NCBI GenBank assembly: GCA_035687255.1
Contig: DASRYI010000081.1
Span: forward strand, 1 to 7,863
Length of the DNA: 7,863 nucleotides
Reading direction: 5' to 3'
Source of the DNA: JAKEHA01 sp035687255
GTDB taxonomy: Bacteria; Krumholzibacteriota; Krumholzibacteriia; WVZY01; JAKEHA01
Positions within the stretch are counted from its first letter, which is position 1; each line of letters opens with the position of its first letter. Positions 1-5,393 of the stretch are shown here, in pieces. The translations under genes were made by a program, and so were the position numbers. The notes beneath the pieces are model-generated. The model saw only the letters and a list, made by a program, of their open reading frames with translations, was not told where the DNA came from and searched no databases.

Positions 1-168
1 CTGTGGGCCGAGGGCCGCGCCTCGGCGCCGCGCACGGCGCTGGTGCAGAACTACATCCTCGGCCTCGGCGGCGGCGACATCCGGCCCGAACACGTGGACC
101 GGATCATCCAGGATGTCGCCTCCCTGGACCAGGCACGCGAACCGGTATTCATGCAGGCGGGTGAATGA
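1..168 (+). CDS. porA: 2-oxoacid:ferredoxin oxidoreductase alpha subunit, C-terminal 55 residues (5' end outside window)
   Basis: The frame is open from base 1 and stops with TGA at 166-168, giving the last 55 residues of a longer protein. The segment around residues 15-30 (VQNYILGLGGGDIRPEH) resembles the C-terminal tail of alpha subunits of pyruvate/2-oxoacid:ferredoxin oxidoreductases, where an NYI-GLGG-DI stretch is typical. In that complex the alpha subunit works with the TPP- and cluster-bearing beta subunit in oxidative decarboxylation of a 2-oxoacid to an acyl-CoA, reducing ferredoxin in the cytoplasm. The identification rests on this short tail and, more strongly, on the beta subunit that follows with an ATGA overlap. 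Whether gamma and delta parts are fused or separate cannot be seen here. Confidence 0.8.
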   Translation: MWAEGRASAPRTALVQNYILGLGGGDIRPEHVDRIIQDVASLDQAREPVFMQAGE

Positions 169-1073
169 TGAAGACAGAACCCATCATGAACGGCATCGCC
201 CGGACCGAGTCCGACCGCTGCGAACCACTGCTGCGCGCCGGCAACACCAACTGCGGCGGCTGCGGCATGTCGATCGCGCTCAACATGATCAGCCGCGCCA
301 TCGCGGACCGTCCGGTGCAGATGGTGATACCCGCCTGCTGCGGGATTGTGACGGCGGGCCCGTTTCCCTACAGCGCCTACGGTGCGCCGGTGGTGGCATC
401 CACCTTTGCGGGCGCGGCCGCAGTGGCCAGTGGCCTGGCGCGCGTGGCCGAGGCCAATGGTGAAAAGACGCGTGTCATGTGCTTCGCGGGCGACGGCGGC
501 ACCTATGACATCGGCATGGCCACAGTGAGCGCGGCCGCGGAACGCGACGAAGACGTTCTGTACGTGTGTTACGACAACGAGATTTATGGCAATACGGGCG
601 GGCAACGCTCGTCTGCCACGCCGGTCGGAGCAGCGACGTCCACCACGCCGACCGGCAAGCATCACGGGAAGAAGGACATTCTTTCCATCATGGCGGCGCA
701 CCGTATTCCCTACGCCGCGTCGGTATCGCTTGCGCATGTGGACGACATGATGCGCAAGCTTCGCCGCGCGCTCGACACGCACGGCTTCCGGTTCCTGCAC
801 ATCCTCTCTCCCTGCCCGACCGGCTGGAAGTCGGAGCCGGCGGAAGGCATCCAGCTGATCCGCCAGGCGGTCGACTCCGGCCTGTTCCCGGTCATCGAGA
901 TCGTCGATGGAATCAACTACACCATCAACGTGGAACCGTCGTTCTCGCTGGATGCATTGCGCGCCTTCATCGAGTCACAGGGACGATTTGCGAAATCGAA
1001 GGTCCCGGTGGACACGGTGCAGGCGGGCGTGCACAAGACCTGGGAAGTTCTCCGCCGCCACGCCGCTCATTGA
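165..1073 (+). CDS. porB: 2-oxoacid (probably pyruvate):ferredoxin oxidoreductase beta subunit
   Basis: This 302-residue protein has the usual length and layout of PorB. The thiamine diphosphate/Mg site is visible as GDGG at 109-112, followed 25 residues later by DNEIYGNTGGQRS (137-149). Cys30, Cys33, Cys58 and Cys217 (in SPCPTGW) match the order and spacing of the four ligands of the proximal [4Fe-4S] cluster known from Desulfovibrio africanus PFOR. PFPYSAY (66-72) is also typical. The reaction is CoA-dependent decarboxylation of a 2-oxoacid with electrons passed to ferredoxin. Pyruvate is the best guess; 2-oxoisovalerate or another oxoacid cannot be excluded. ATG165 overlaps the alpha stop (ATGA), implying translational coupling. 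ATG168 is 6 nt from a GGCGGG purine-rich stretch and may be the true start; ATG186 is a less likely alternative. A strong terminator follows. Confidence 0.93.
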   Translation: MMKTEPIMNGIARTESDRCEPLLRAGNTNCGGCGMSIALNMISRAIADRPVQMVIPACCGIVTAGPFPYSAYGAPVVASTFAGAAAVASGLARVAEANGEKTRVMCFAGDGGTYDIGMATVSAAAERDEDVLYVCYDNEIYGNTGGQRSSATPVGAATSTTPTGKHHGKKDILSIMAAHRIPYAASVSLAHVDDMMRKLRRALDTHGFRFLHILSPCPTGWKSEPAEGIQLIRQAVDSGLFPVIEIVDGINYTINVEPSFSLDALRAFIESQGRFAKSKVPVDTVQAGVHKTWEVLRRHAAH

Positions 1074-1098
1074 GAATCCTGTTTTCATAGCTGCGAGA

Positions 1099-1138
1099 GA
1101 AGCGGCGCCGTGCACCTGCACGGCGCCGTTTCATTTTG
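1099..1138 (+). terminator. Rho-independent-type terminator after porB, between convergent genes
   Basis: A perfect 12-bp stem is formed by CGGCGCCGTGCA (1103-1114) and TGCACGGCGCCG (1117-1128). It can be extended outward to 1099/1132 by four more pairs, one of them G-T. The + strand continues with the T-rich run TTTCATTTT (1129-1137), so the signal is best oriented for the porAB transcript. The formal 2-nt spacer means the apex pairs must open to make a real loop. In the opposite direction, following the FAD oxidoreductase gene, the downstream flank is only mildly T-rich, so bidirectional use is possible but weaker. Confidence 0.85.
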
Positions 1139-1150
1139 CAGCACGATCGC

Positions 1151-2533
1151 CTACTGCGGCCGGATGTTCTGGTTCACACGGAACAGATTGTCCGGATCGT
1201 AGGTGCGCTTGACACGCGCCAGGCGCTGGTAGTTGGCGCCGTATGCCGCGTGCACGCGCCCGCGTTCGTCATCGGTGATGAAGTTGACGTACACCCCGCC
1301 GGTGGCGAAGCGGGCCGCCTTTTCGAAGAAGTCGCGCGCCCAACGGACACCGCGTTCGTCTTCCGCCGCGCTTTCCCAGCGGCCGTGCACGTTGGTAACG
1401 AACCGGGCCGCGCGATGCGCATAGGCGGTGGCCCCGGGTTCGACACGGGAGATGGCGCCACCCATCGAGACGATGAGGATCTCACAATGCGGTGACGGGA
1501 GCGTGTCCACGGCCTCGATGAGACAGTCGATGAACCCGTCGGAGACGGCGTCGAGATTGTGCGATTTCCAGTAGTTGCGCGCACCCGCCGTGAGCAGGGG
1601 GTCGAACGCCTGTTGCCATGCCACCAGCGGCGCCGGCCCGACGTGCTCGCCCAGCACGGTCCCGAAGTGGCGCAGGGGTTCCACCAGCGACGCACCCGCG
1701 GCCGGGTCCCCCAGGTGACACATGGCCAGCACAACGACGTTCTGGCCGTGAACCGACTCGGGCAGAAACGGCAGCGGCGGCGCCTTGCGCATGACGGCCC
1801 ACACCGATAGCTCATCGGGAGCCTTGGCCACGAAGTCGCGATACTGTCGCAACACCGACGTGGCTTCCGACATCGAGTAGACGATCAATCCGCACAGCAC
1901 CTCCGGTCCCACCGGATGCAGGCGGAACTCAAAGCGCGTCACCACGCCGAAGTTGCCGCCGCCACCACGCACGGCCCAGAACAGATCGGGATGGCTCGAC
2001 TCACTCGCGCGCACCACGCGCCCGTCGGCGAGCACCATTTCGACCGCCTCCAGGTTGTCGACGGTCATCCCGTACTTCCGGCTCAACCAGCCGAACCCGC
2101 CACCCAGCGTCAGGCCGCCCACGCCGGTGGTGGAATTGATTCCCAGCGGGGTGGCCAGACCATGGGCCTGGGTGGCGGCGTCCATGTCGCTGAGCAGGGC
2201 CCCGCCTTCCACCACCGCACGGCGCGTGGCGGGGTTGACGTCGACGCGTTTCATGCGCGAGAGGTCGATCACAATGCCGTCATCTACCAGGGCACTGCCT
2301 CCGATGTTGTGCCCGCCGCCACGCACCGCCAGCGGCATGGAATTCCTGCGCGCAACACCGACGGCGTGCACCACATCCTCGGTGGTCAGGCACTGCACGA
2401 TGAGCGCCGGACGACGGTCAATCATGCCGTTCCAGATCGTGCGTGCGCTTTCGTATTCGTCCGCGCCCGGCAGCAGCACATTGCCCTGGAATCCCGCCCA
2501 GTCGGCGACATTGATGGCTTCAACCCGTTTCAT
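1151..2533 (-). CDS. FAD-binding oxidoreductase, berberine bridge enzyme (BBE)-like / PCMH-type
   Basis: A 460-residue protein of normal family length. The N-terminal FAD-binding domain (about 40-210) carries RGGGHN (71-76), whose His75 is the expected covalent 8-alpha-histidyl FAD attachment site. Also present are GVGGLTLGGGFGWL (137-150) and GGGGNFGVVTRFEFRLHPVG (190-209). The C-terminal BBE motif YDPDNLFRVNQNI lies at 445-457. At the place where bicovalent members carry a second flavin-linking Cys, this protein has Asn133 in GINSTTG, so a single His-FAD link is predicted. Family members oxidise alcohols, sugars, tetracycline-like and other secondary metabolites, using O2 as acceptor. No signal peptide is evident. 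The start ATG is preceded by GGAGAAG about 5 nt upstream. The gene lies 46 nt after a methyltransferase on the same strand and is probably its operon partner. The substrate cannot be inferred. Confidence 0.92.
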   Translation of the reverse strand: MKRVEAINVADWAGFQGNVLLPGADEYESARTIWNGMIDRRPALIVQCLTTEDVVHAVGVARRNSMPLAVRGGGHNIGGSALVDDGIVIDLSRMKRVDVNPATRRAVVEGGALLSDMDAATQAHGLATPLGINSTTGVGGLTLGGGFGWLSRKYGMTVDNLEAVEMVLADGRVVRASESSHPDLFWAVRGGGGNFGVVTRFEFRLHPVGPEVLCGLIVYSMSEATSVLRQYRDFVAKAPDELSVWAVMRKAPPLPFLPESVHGQNVVVLAMCHLGDPAAGASLVEPLRHFGTVLGEHVGPAPLVAWQQAFDPLLTAGARNYWKSHNLDAVSDGFIDCLIEAVDTLPSPHCEILIVSMGGAISRVEPGATAYAHRAARFVTNVHGRWESAAEDERGVRWARDFFEKAARFATGGVYVNFITDDERGRVHAAYGANYQRLARVKRTYDPDNLFRVNQNIRPQ

Positions 2534-2579
2534 GGTCTTCTCCGTTTCTGCGTTGTGATTGATGGTTGCACCCGGTCCG

Positions 2580-3407
2580 CTATGCGCGCCGGATCACGAC
2601 TTCGAGGTATTCCGACGGCACCAGCAACGAGTCATGTCCGCCGCGGTTGTGCGCGTGCAGCAGACTGAGCATCGCGCTCTCCAGTTCGATCTGACCGGCC
2701 CGGTCCAGCCCGGCAAACGCGGTATGAATGGGCCCGTAGTAGCGGCGGAACGATTCCACCCAGCTGGCGGCGGAGTGTTCGCGGAACAGGAACTGTTTGC
2801 GCTGGGTCCGGATGTCCAGCGCATGGCGCCCGAACAGTTCTACCAGACGCGTCTCGGTTCCCCACAGCGACGGCGACGCCAGTCCCTGCGGACCCGGGAC
2901 CATCTTGCCCACGATGCGAAACAGTTCGCCCACGAATCCGCCGGGCGTCCAGTTGGCCATGCCGATGCGCCCTCCGGAGCGCACCACGCGCACCATCTCG
3001 GCGGCCGCGCGCTCCTGATCGGGCGCGAACATCACGCCGAACGTCGACAGCACCACGTCGAATTCGCCATCGACGAACGGCAGGTTCTCGACATCGGCGA
3101 TGCGCGTGGCCACCGCCAGTCCCTCGGCCTCGGCACGCCGTTTTTCCTGGTCGAGCAGCGCGGGAACGTAGTCGGCGGACGTCACCTGTGCCAGGCGCCG
3201 CGCGGCCGCCAGCGATGCATTGCCGTTGCCGGCCGCGACGTCGAGCACGCGCTCCGAGGAGCGCAGGTCGACCGCCTCACACAGTTCCTCGCCGACGATC
3301 TGCAGTTGCACGCCGATGCGCCCGTAGTCTCCGGACCCCCATACGGCCTGCTGCCGGACCTTGATCGACTCATAGTCCGGATGTGACGATTGAGTGGTTG
3401 CTTGCAT
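2580..3407 (-). CDS. Class I SAM-dependent methyltransferase (UbiE/Methyltransf_11 type)
   Basis: With the start chosen at 3407 the protein has 275 residues. The SAM-binding core shows motif I VLDVAAGNGN (54-63), an acidic/aromatic end of the second strand (ADY, 78-80), IADVENLPF (103-111) and the motif IV region FDVVLSTFGVMF (116-127), followed by the GGRIGMANW strand (145-153). The C-terminal third (about 160-275) is likely the substrate cap and has no catalytic motif I recognise. The start at 3407 is preferred over an in-frame ATG 14 codons upstream (3449), because AAGGAGAG lies about 7 nt before it. The protein is predicted to be cytoplasmic. It is the first gene of a probable operon with the FAD oxidoreductase, and it diverges from an AraC regulator. 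O-, N- or C-methylation of a small molecule is the likely role; the acceptor is unknown. Confidence 0.9.
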   Translation of the reverse strand: MQATTQSSHPDYESIKVRQQAVWGSGDYGRIGVQLQIVGEELCEAVDLRSSERVLDVAAGNGNASLAAARRLAQVTSADYVPALLDQEKRRAEAEGLAVATRIADVENLPFVDGEFDVVLSTFGVMFAPDQERAAAEMVRVVRSGGRIGMANWTPGGFVGELFRIVGKMVPGPQGLASPSLWGTETRLVELFGRHALDIRTQRKQFLFREHSAASWVESFRRYYGPIHTAFAGLDRAGQIELESAMLSLLHAHNRGGHDSLLVPSEYLEVVIRRA

Positions 3408-3459
3408 GGCTTTCTCTCCTTGTCTGAATGTGCAGGGATTGCGTTTCACAGGAGGGAAT

Positions 3460-3534
3460 ATGCCCGCACGGACCGTATTGACACTCGACCGCGAGTCGGC
3501 AAGACTTTGCCGTTCGTCCGGAAGCCATGCATGA
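3460..3534 (+). CDS. Possible 24-codon leader ORF upstream of the AraC regulator
   Basis: ATG at 3460 opens a 24-codon frame beginning MPARTVLTLD and ending with TGA at 3532-3534. It is preceded by GGAGGGAAT, identical to the ribosome binding site of the AraC regulator at 3559-3567. The stop lies 33 nt before the regulator start and in the same reading frame. The peptide has no recognisable domain or transmembrane segment. The support is the very good Shine-Dalgarno and its exact repetition. The argument against is that the best + strand promoter (TTGACA 3478-3483) would begin transcription downstream of this ATG, so a further upstream promoter would be required. It may be a regulatory leader or a chance frame. 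Confidence 0.3.
   Translation: MPARTVLTLDRESARLCRSSGSHA
3483..3512. promoter_or_regulatory. Two abutting inverted repeats, candidate operators
   Basis: ACTCG-ACCG-CGAGT (3483-3496) is followed without a gap by CGGCAA-GACT-TTGCCG (3497-3512). Both have perfect arms (5 and 6 bp) and 4-nt spacers. Their centres are about 15 bp apart, so they lie less than two helical turns from each other. They sit upstream of the candidate minus-strand -35 and overlap the candidate + strand -10. That fits a regulator that activates the operon and limits its own expression. The inverted symmetry is seen directly; the operator role is inference. AraC-family proteins often prefer direct repeats, so another dimeric regulator is possible. 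Confidence 0.45.
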
Positions 3535-3567
3535 ATGCAGTGCCCCTGGCCCCGGCCCGGAGGGAAT

Positions 3568-4605
3568 ATGAGCGGGGATACGCTGTCCGATTTGCTGCGC
3601 GCCGTGCGCCTGCGCGGAGCCGTGTTCTTCTATATAAAAGGCGCGAGCCCATGGGTGGCCGAAACCCCGCCCGCGGAAGAGTTCATTCGAGCCATCATGC
3701 CCGGCGTGGACCAGCTCATGCCCTTCCACGGGCTGGCCAAAGGATCCTGCTGGGCGGCGATCGCCGGGGAGAAGCCGGTTCTCCTGGAAGAGGGCGATGT
3801 GGTGCTGTTTCCGCATGGGGACCCCCATGTAATGTCGAGCACACCGGGTCTGCGCGCCCAGCGCGTCAGCACGGCTCTGTACTTCGCTCCCCGTCCCCCA
3901 CAGCTTCCCCAGGCACTCAGCGTGAACAACCGCGGAGAAACCACAGCGCTTCTCGACGGCGGCGGACGCGACCAGACCACGGTGGTGTGCGGCTATCTGG
4001 GGTGCGACGCGCGCCCGTTCAACCCCCTGCTCTCCTCGTTGCCGCGCCTCCTGGCCATGCGGGGCATCGCCGGCGACGGCGCCTCGTGGCTGGGCTCGTT
4101 CCTGCGCTCCGCCGTGGAGGAATCCAACGTCAAGCGGCCCGGCGGCGAGGCCATGCTGGAACGGATGAGCGAGATGATGTTCGTGGACGTGCTGCGCCGG
4201 TACGTAGACACCCTGCCCCCCGGCCAGACGGGATGGCTGGCGGGAGTGCGCGACGAGACGGTGGGCCGCGCGCTGGCGCTCATGCATGCACGCCCCGGGG
4301 AAAACTGGACCCTGGAACGGCTCGGTGAAGAGGTGGGTCTGTCGCGATCCAGTTTCCACGAGCGCTTCGTGCATTTCATCGGCCAACCGCCGATGCAATA
4401 CCTGACAAAGTGGCGAATACAGATCGCGGCCACCGCGCTGCGTGATACCGACGCCAAGGTGATCGAGGTGGCGCTCAGCGTCGGCTACGAGAGCGAAGCG
4501 GCGTTCGCGCGCGCATTCAAGCGTGTGGTAGGAGAATCCCCCGGAGCATGGCGCCGGGCGCGCCGGGCGCGTTCGACGCCGTCAGAGAAGCAATCGCGCG
4601 CCTGA
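3568..4605 (+). CDS. AraC-family transcriptional regulator with N-terminal cupin sensor domain
   Basis: A 345-residue protein with the layout of AraC regulators carrying the AraC_binding_2/Cupin_6 domain (family that includes E. coli RclR). The sensor part (about 1-200) begins DTLSDLLRAVRLRGAVFF (4-21) and has a cupin-like MPFHGLAKG (51-59) and LLEEGDVVLFPHGDPHVM (72-89). The DNA-binding part has two helix-turn-helix units: LERLGEEVGLSRSSFHERF (249-267) and IEVALSVGYESEAAFARAF (299-317), joined by the PMQYLTKWRIQIAA linker (275-288). The start at 3568 is chosen because GGAGG (3559-3563) lies 4 nt upstream; an in-frame ATG at 3535 lacks such a site and would add 11 unconserved residues. It is divergent from the methyltransferase/FAD oxidoreductase operon and probably regulates it. 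Cys61, Cys141 and Cys146 are possible redox-active residues, though not at known RclR positions. Confidence 0.92.
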   Translation: MSGDTLSDLLRAVRLRGAVFFYIKGASPWVAETPPAEEFIRAIMPGVDQLMPFHGLAKGSCWAAIAGEKPVLLEEGDVVLFPHGDPHVMSSTPGLRAQRVSTALYFAPRPPQLPQALSVNNRGETTALLDGGGRDQTTVVCGYLGCDARPFNPLLSSLPRLLAMRGIAGDGASWLGSFLRSAVEESNVKRPGGEAMLERMSEMMFVDVLRRYVDTLPPGQTGWLAGVRDETVGRALALMHARPGENWTLERLGEEVGLSRSSFHERFVHFIGQPPMQYLTKWRIQIAATALRDTDAKVIEVALSVGYESEAAFARAFKRVVGESPGAWRRARRARSTPSEKQSRA

Positions 4606-4633
4606 CCGGCCGCCGTGCGCGCACAGATCCGGT

Positions 4634-4653
4634 TCTCATCACAGGTGATGAGA
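4634..4653. repeat. 9-bp perfect inverted repeat downstream of the AraC regulator
   Basis: TCTCATCAC (4634-4642) and GTGATGAGA (4645-4653) are exact reverse complements around AG. It lies 28 nt after the regulator stop. No T-run follows (TTCTGACC), so an intrinsic terminator is doubtful. A protein-binding palindrome, a 3'-end protecting hairpin or a Rho-assisted terminator are all possible. Confidence 0.5.
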
Positions 4654-4670
4654 TTCTGACCAGCACGCAG

Positions 4671-4728
4671 CGCCCACACCATGTTTCTTCACGTGTGGCG
4701 GAATTCATCAACTCTTCACGCGCCACGT
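4671..4728 (+). repeat. Three complementary arms able to form mutually exclusive hairpins
   Basis: The middle arm ACGTGTGGCG (4691-4700) can pair upstream with CGCCCACAC (4671-4679, one bulged base). It can also pair downstream with CGCCACGT (4721-4728, a two-base bulge). The two pairings share the middle arm and cannot coexist. The 8-mer TCTTCACG also occurs twice here, at 4686-4693 and 4713-4720. The complementarity is seen directly; any switching role is speculative, since no ligand-binding core or T-run was recognised. Confidence 0.3.
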
Positions 4729-4823
4729 AGGTCCGAAATTCTTTCCATACTTTCACGGAAATTTGTGTTGTCGCTCCACAGGCGCCGCCGGAATATTGCA
4801 AGTGAATGGAAGTTGCCGGGATG

Positions 4824-4867
4824 TGCCTGTCGGCGAAAGGCGGCGAAACGCGTACCGCCTTCAGGCA
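4824..4867. repeat. Two-tier hairpin element
   Basis: The outer stem TGCCTG (4824-4829) / CAGGCA (4862-4867) encloses an inner stem AGGCGG (4838-4843) / CCGCCT (4855-4860). Both are perfect. The internal loop is strongly asymmetric (8 nt left, 1 nt right) and the apical loop has 11 nt. GGCGAAA occurs twice within it (4832-4838 and 4842-4848). It lies upstream of the candidate -10, so it may belong to the preceding transcript or be an unrecognised small RNA element. Confidence 0.3.
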
Positions 4868-4912
4868 GAAAAGTGCCCATCGGTTGTTGGGAGTGGACGG
4901 GCGAGTGCGGAG

Positions 4913-4918
4913 TATAAG
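4913..4918 (+). promoter_or_regulatory. Candidate -10 box for the CBM48/GT4 operon
   Basis: TATAAG matches the sigma-70 -10 consensus at 5 of 6 bases. It is conspicuous in a GC-rich setting and precedes the CBM48 start by about 115 nt. No well-spaced -35 was found: TTGGGA at 4887-4892 is 20 nt away, too far for an ordinary promoter. The promoter may therefore need an activator, or the true site may be elsewhere. Confidence 0.35.
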
Positions 4919-4949
4919 ATGGCGTACGGCTTGCAACCTGAGGAACAGC

Positions 4950-4986
4950 ATTTCGAAATCGGTCGGACACTATCCCGACATGTCGG
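4950..4986. repeat. Two short perfect palindromes in the CBM48 leader
   Basis: ATTTCGAAAT (4950-4959) and CCGACATGTCGG (4975-4986) are both perfect palindromes, separated by 15 bp. In addition CGAAA (4954-4958) can pair with TTTCG (4987-4991), wrapping round the second palindrome. Both lie downstream of the candidate -10 and upstream of the ribosome binding site. They could be repressor sites or part of a folded 5' leader. Confidence 0.4.
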
Positions 4987-5034
4987 TTTCGGTTCGCAAG
5001 TTCATGGGACGCAGGGCCGCAAGGAGATGGGAAC

Positions 5035-5331
5035 ATGATAAAGGATAAGCTGTTGGATGCGCCGCAGACGCAGTTGACGGCAGCGGGTGACGCCCTGTTT
5101 GTCTGCACCCACGCAGGTGGCGAAGTCTTCCTGGCCGGCGATTTCAACGAATGGAATCCGCGTTCACACCGCATGACCAGGAAAGACGGCTGCTTCCAGC
5201 GCCGCGTGAAGCTGGCGCCGGGCGCACATGAGTACAAGTTCGTCGTCGACGGTGAGTGGCAGATCGATCCCAACGCCGTCGAGCAACGACCCAACGAATT
5301 CGGCAGCATGAACAGCGTCATCCGCGTCTGA
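5035..5331 (+). CDS. Stand-alone CBM48 / AMPK-beta-type glycogen-binding protein
   Basis: This complete 98-residue protein is almost entirely one glycogen-binding Ig-like (E-set, CBM48) domain. The characteristic strands are VFLAGDFNEWNP (31-42), KLAPGAHEYKFVVDGEWQIDPN (starting at 59; the core YKFVVDGEW is 67-75) and FGSMNSVIRV (89-98). Trp40, Lys68, Trp75 and Asn93 line up with the glycogen-contacting Trp100, Lys126, Trp133 and Asn150 of the AMPK beta1 domain, so the carbohydrate site looks intact. There is no catalytic domain, signal peptide or membrane segment. The first 20 residues are a short polar lead-in. AAGGAG (5021-5026) is 8 nt before the ATG, a strong translation signal. The stop is 62 nt before a GT4 glycosyltransferase. 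Inferred role: cytoplasmic binding of glycogen or another alpha-glucan, perhaps as a scaffold for the transferases. A regulatory or sensing role is the alternative. Confidence 0.92.
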   Translation: MIKDKLLDAPQTQLTAAGDALFVCTHAGGEVFLAGDFNEWNPRSHRMTRKDGCFQRRVKLAPGAHEYKFVVDGEWQIDPNAVEQRPNEFGSMNSVIRV

Positions 5332-5393
5332 CCCGGTGGGGCTCGCGTTGCACGAGCGCGTGAGCCGCGGGGTGGACGTGGAACGGCACGGTC

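Larger units (their letters stand above)
3408..3567. promoter_or_regulatory. Divergent control region between methyltransferase operon and AraC regulator
   Basis: This 160-bp gap separates two outward-facing transcription units. On the + strand, a perfect -35 TTGACA (3478-3483) is followed after 17 nt by a weak -10 AAGACT (3501-3506). On the minus strand, GTGTCA (complement of 3479-3484) and CATATT (complement of 3457-3462) are 16 nt apart, each matching 4 of 6 consensus bases. The minus promoter would start transcription about 45 nt before the methyltransferase ATG. The two -35 boxes overlap by five bases. Two abutting inverted repeats (3483-3512) lie just upstream of the minus promoter and over the + strand -10. 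Promoter assignments are read by eye and are inference. Confidence 0.5.
3451..3570 (+). repeat. Twice-used 12-bp Shine-Dalgarno/start box GGAGGGAATATG
   Basis: GGAGGGAATATG occurs at 3451-3462 and again at 3559-3570, 108 bp apart and in the same frame. Each copy joins a strong ribosome binding site to an ATG. The second starts the AraC regulator; the first starts the 24-codon frame. Similarity does not extend beyond the 12-mer apart from one or two flanking bases, so this is not a clear segmental duplication. On the opposite strand the first copy supplies the CATATT used as the candidate -10 of the methyltransferase operon. Confidence 0.7.
4606..5034. other. 429-bp intergenic region rich in inverted repeats; leader of the glycogen-binding gene
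   Basis: No convincing gene was found. Short open frames here lack ribosome binding sites and family features, and the region is visibly less GC-rich than its flanks. It holds a 9-bp inverted repeat (4634-4653), competing hairpin arms (4671-4728), a two-tier hairpin (4824-4867), a -10 box (4913-4918) and two short palindromes (4950-4986). It ends with the strong ribosome binding site AAGGAG (5021-5026), 8 nt before the next ATG. The first part presumably carries the 3' end of the regulator transcript. The last roughly 110 nt are probably the 5' untranslated leader of the CBM48 gene. Confidence 0.6.

Noticed and set aside
51..800. Open frame of 249 codons antisense to porB
   Set aside because: It is the mirror of a confidently identified gene, has an Arg/His-rich composition typical of shadow frames, and no family motif.
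3408..3449. Longer N-terminus for the methyltransferase (start at 3449)
   Set aside because: The extra 14 residues are not family-like, and the AAGGAGAG site is correctly spaced only for the ATG at 3407.
3630..3640. TATATAAAAG as an internal promoter -10
   Set aside because: It lies within conserved coding sequence of the regulator (codons for FFYIKG) and no -35 box is suitably spaced.
3370..4398. Long open frame (342 codons) antisense to the AraC regulator
   Set aside because: It covers a well-supported regulator gene in full opposition, has no recognisable domain, and is typical of the spurious antisense frames of high-GC DNA.
4985..5030. Resemblance of the GGGACGCAGGGCC area to a c-di-GMP-I riboswitch core
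   Set aside because: Only a short GACGCA-like string matches; the paired P2/P3 stems and the GCAAA element are not present in the right order.
4806..5048. 80-codon + strand frame overlapping the start of the CBM48 gene
   Set aside because: No ribosome binding site, basic low-similarity composition, and it runs across the leader and the real start codon. Other short frames at 4548-4730 and 4681-4917 fail for the same reasons.
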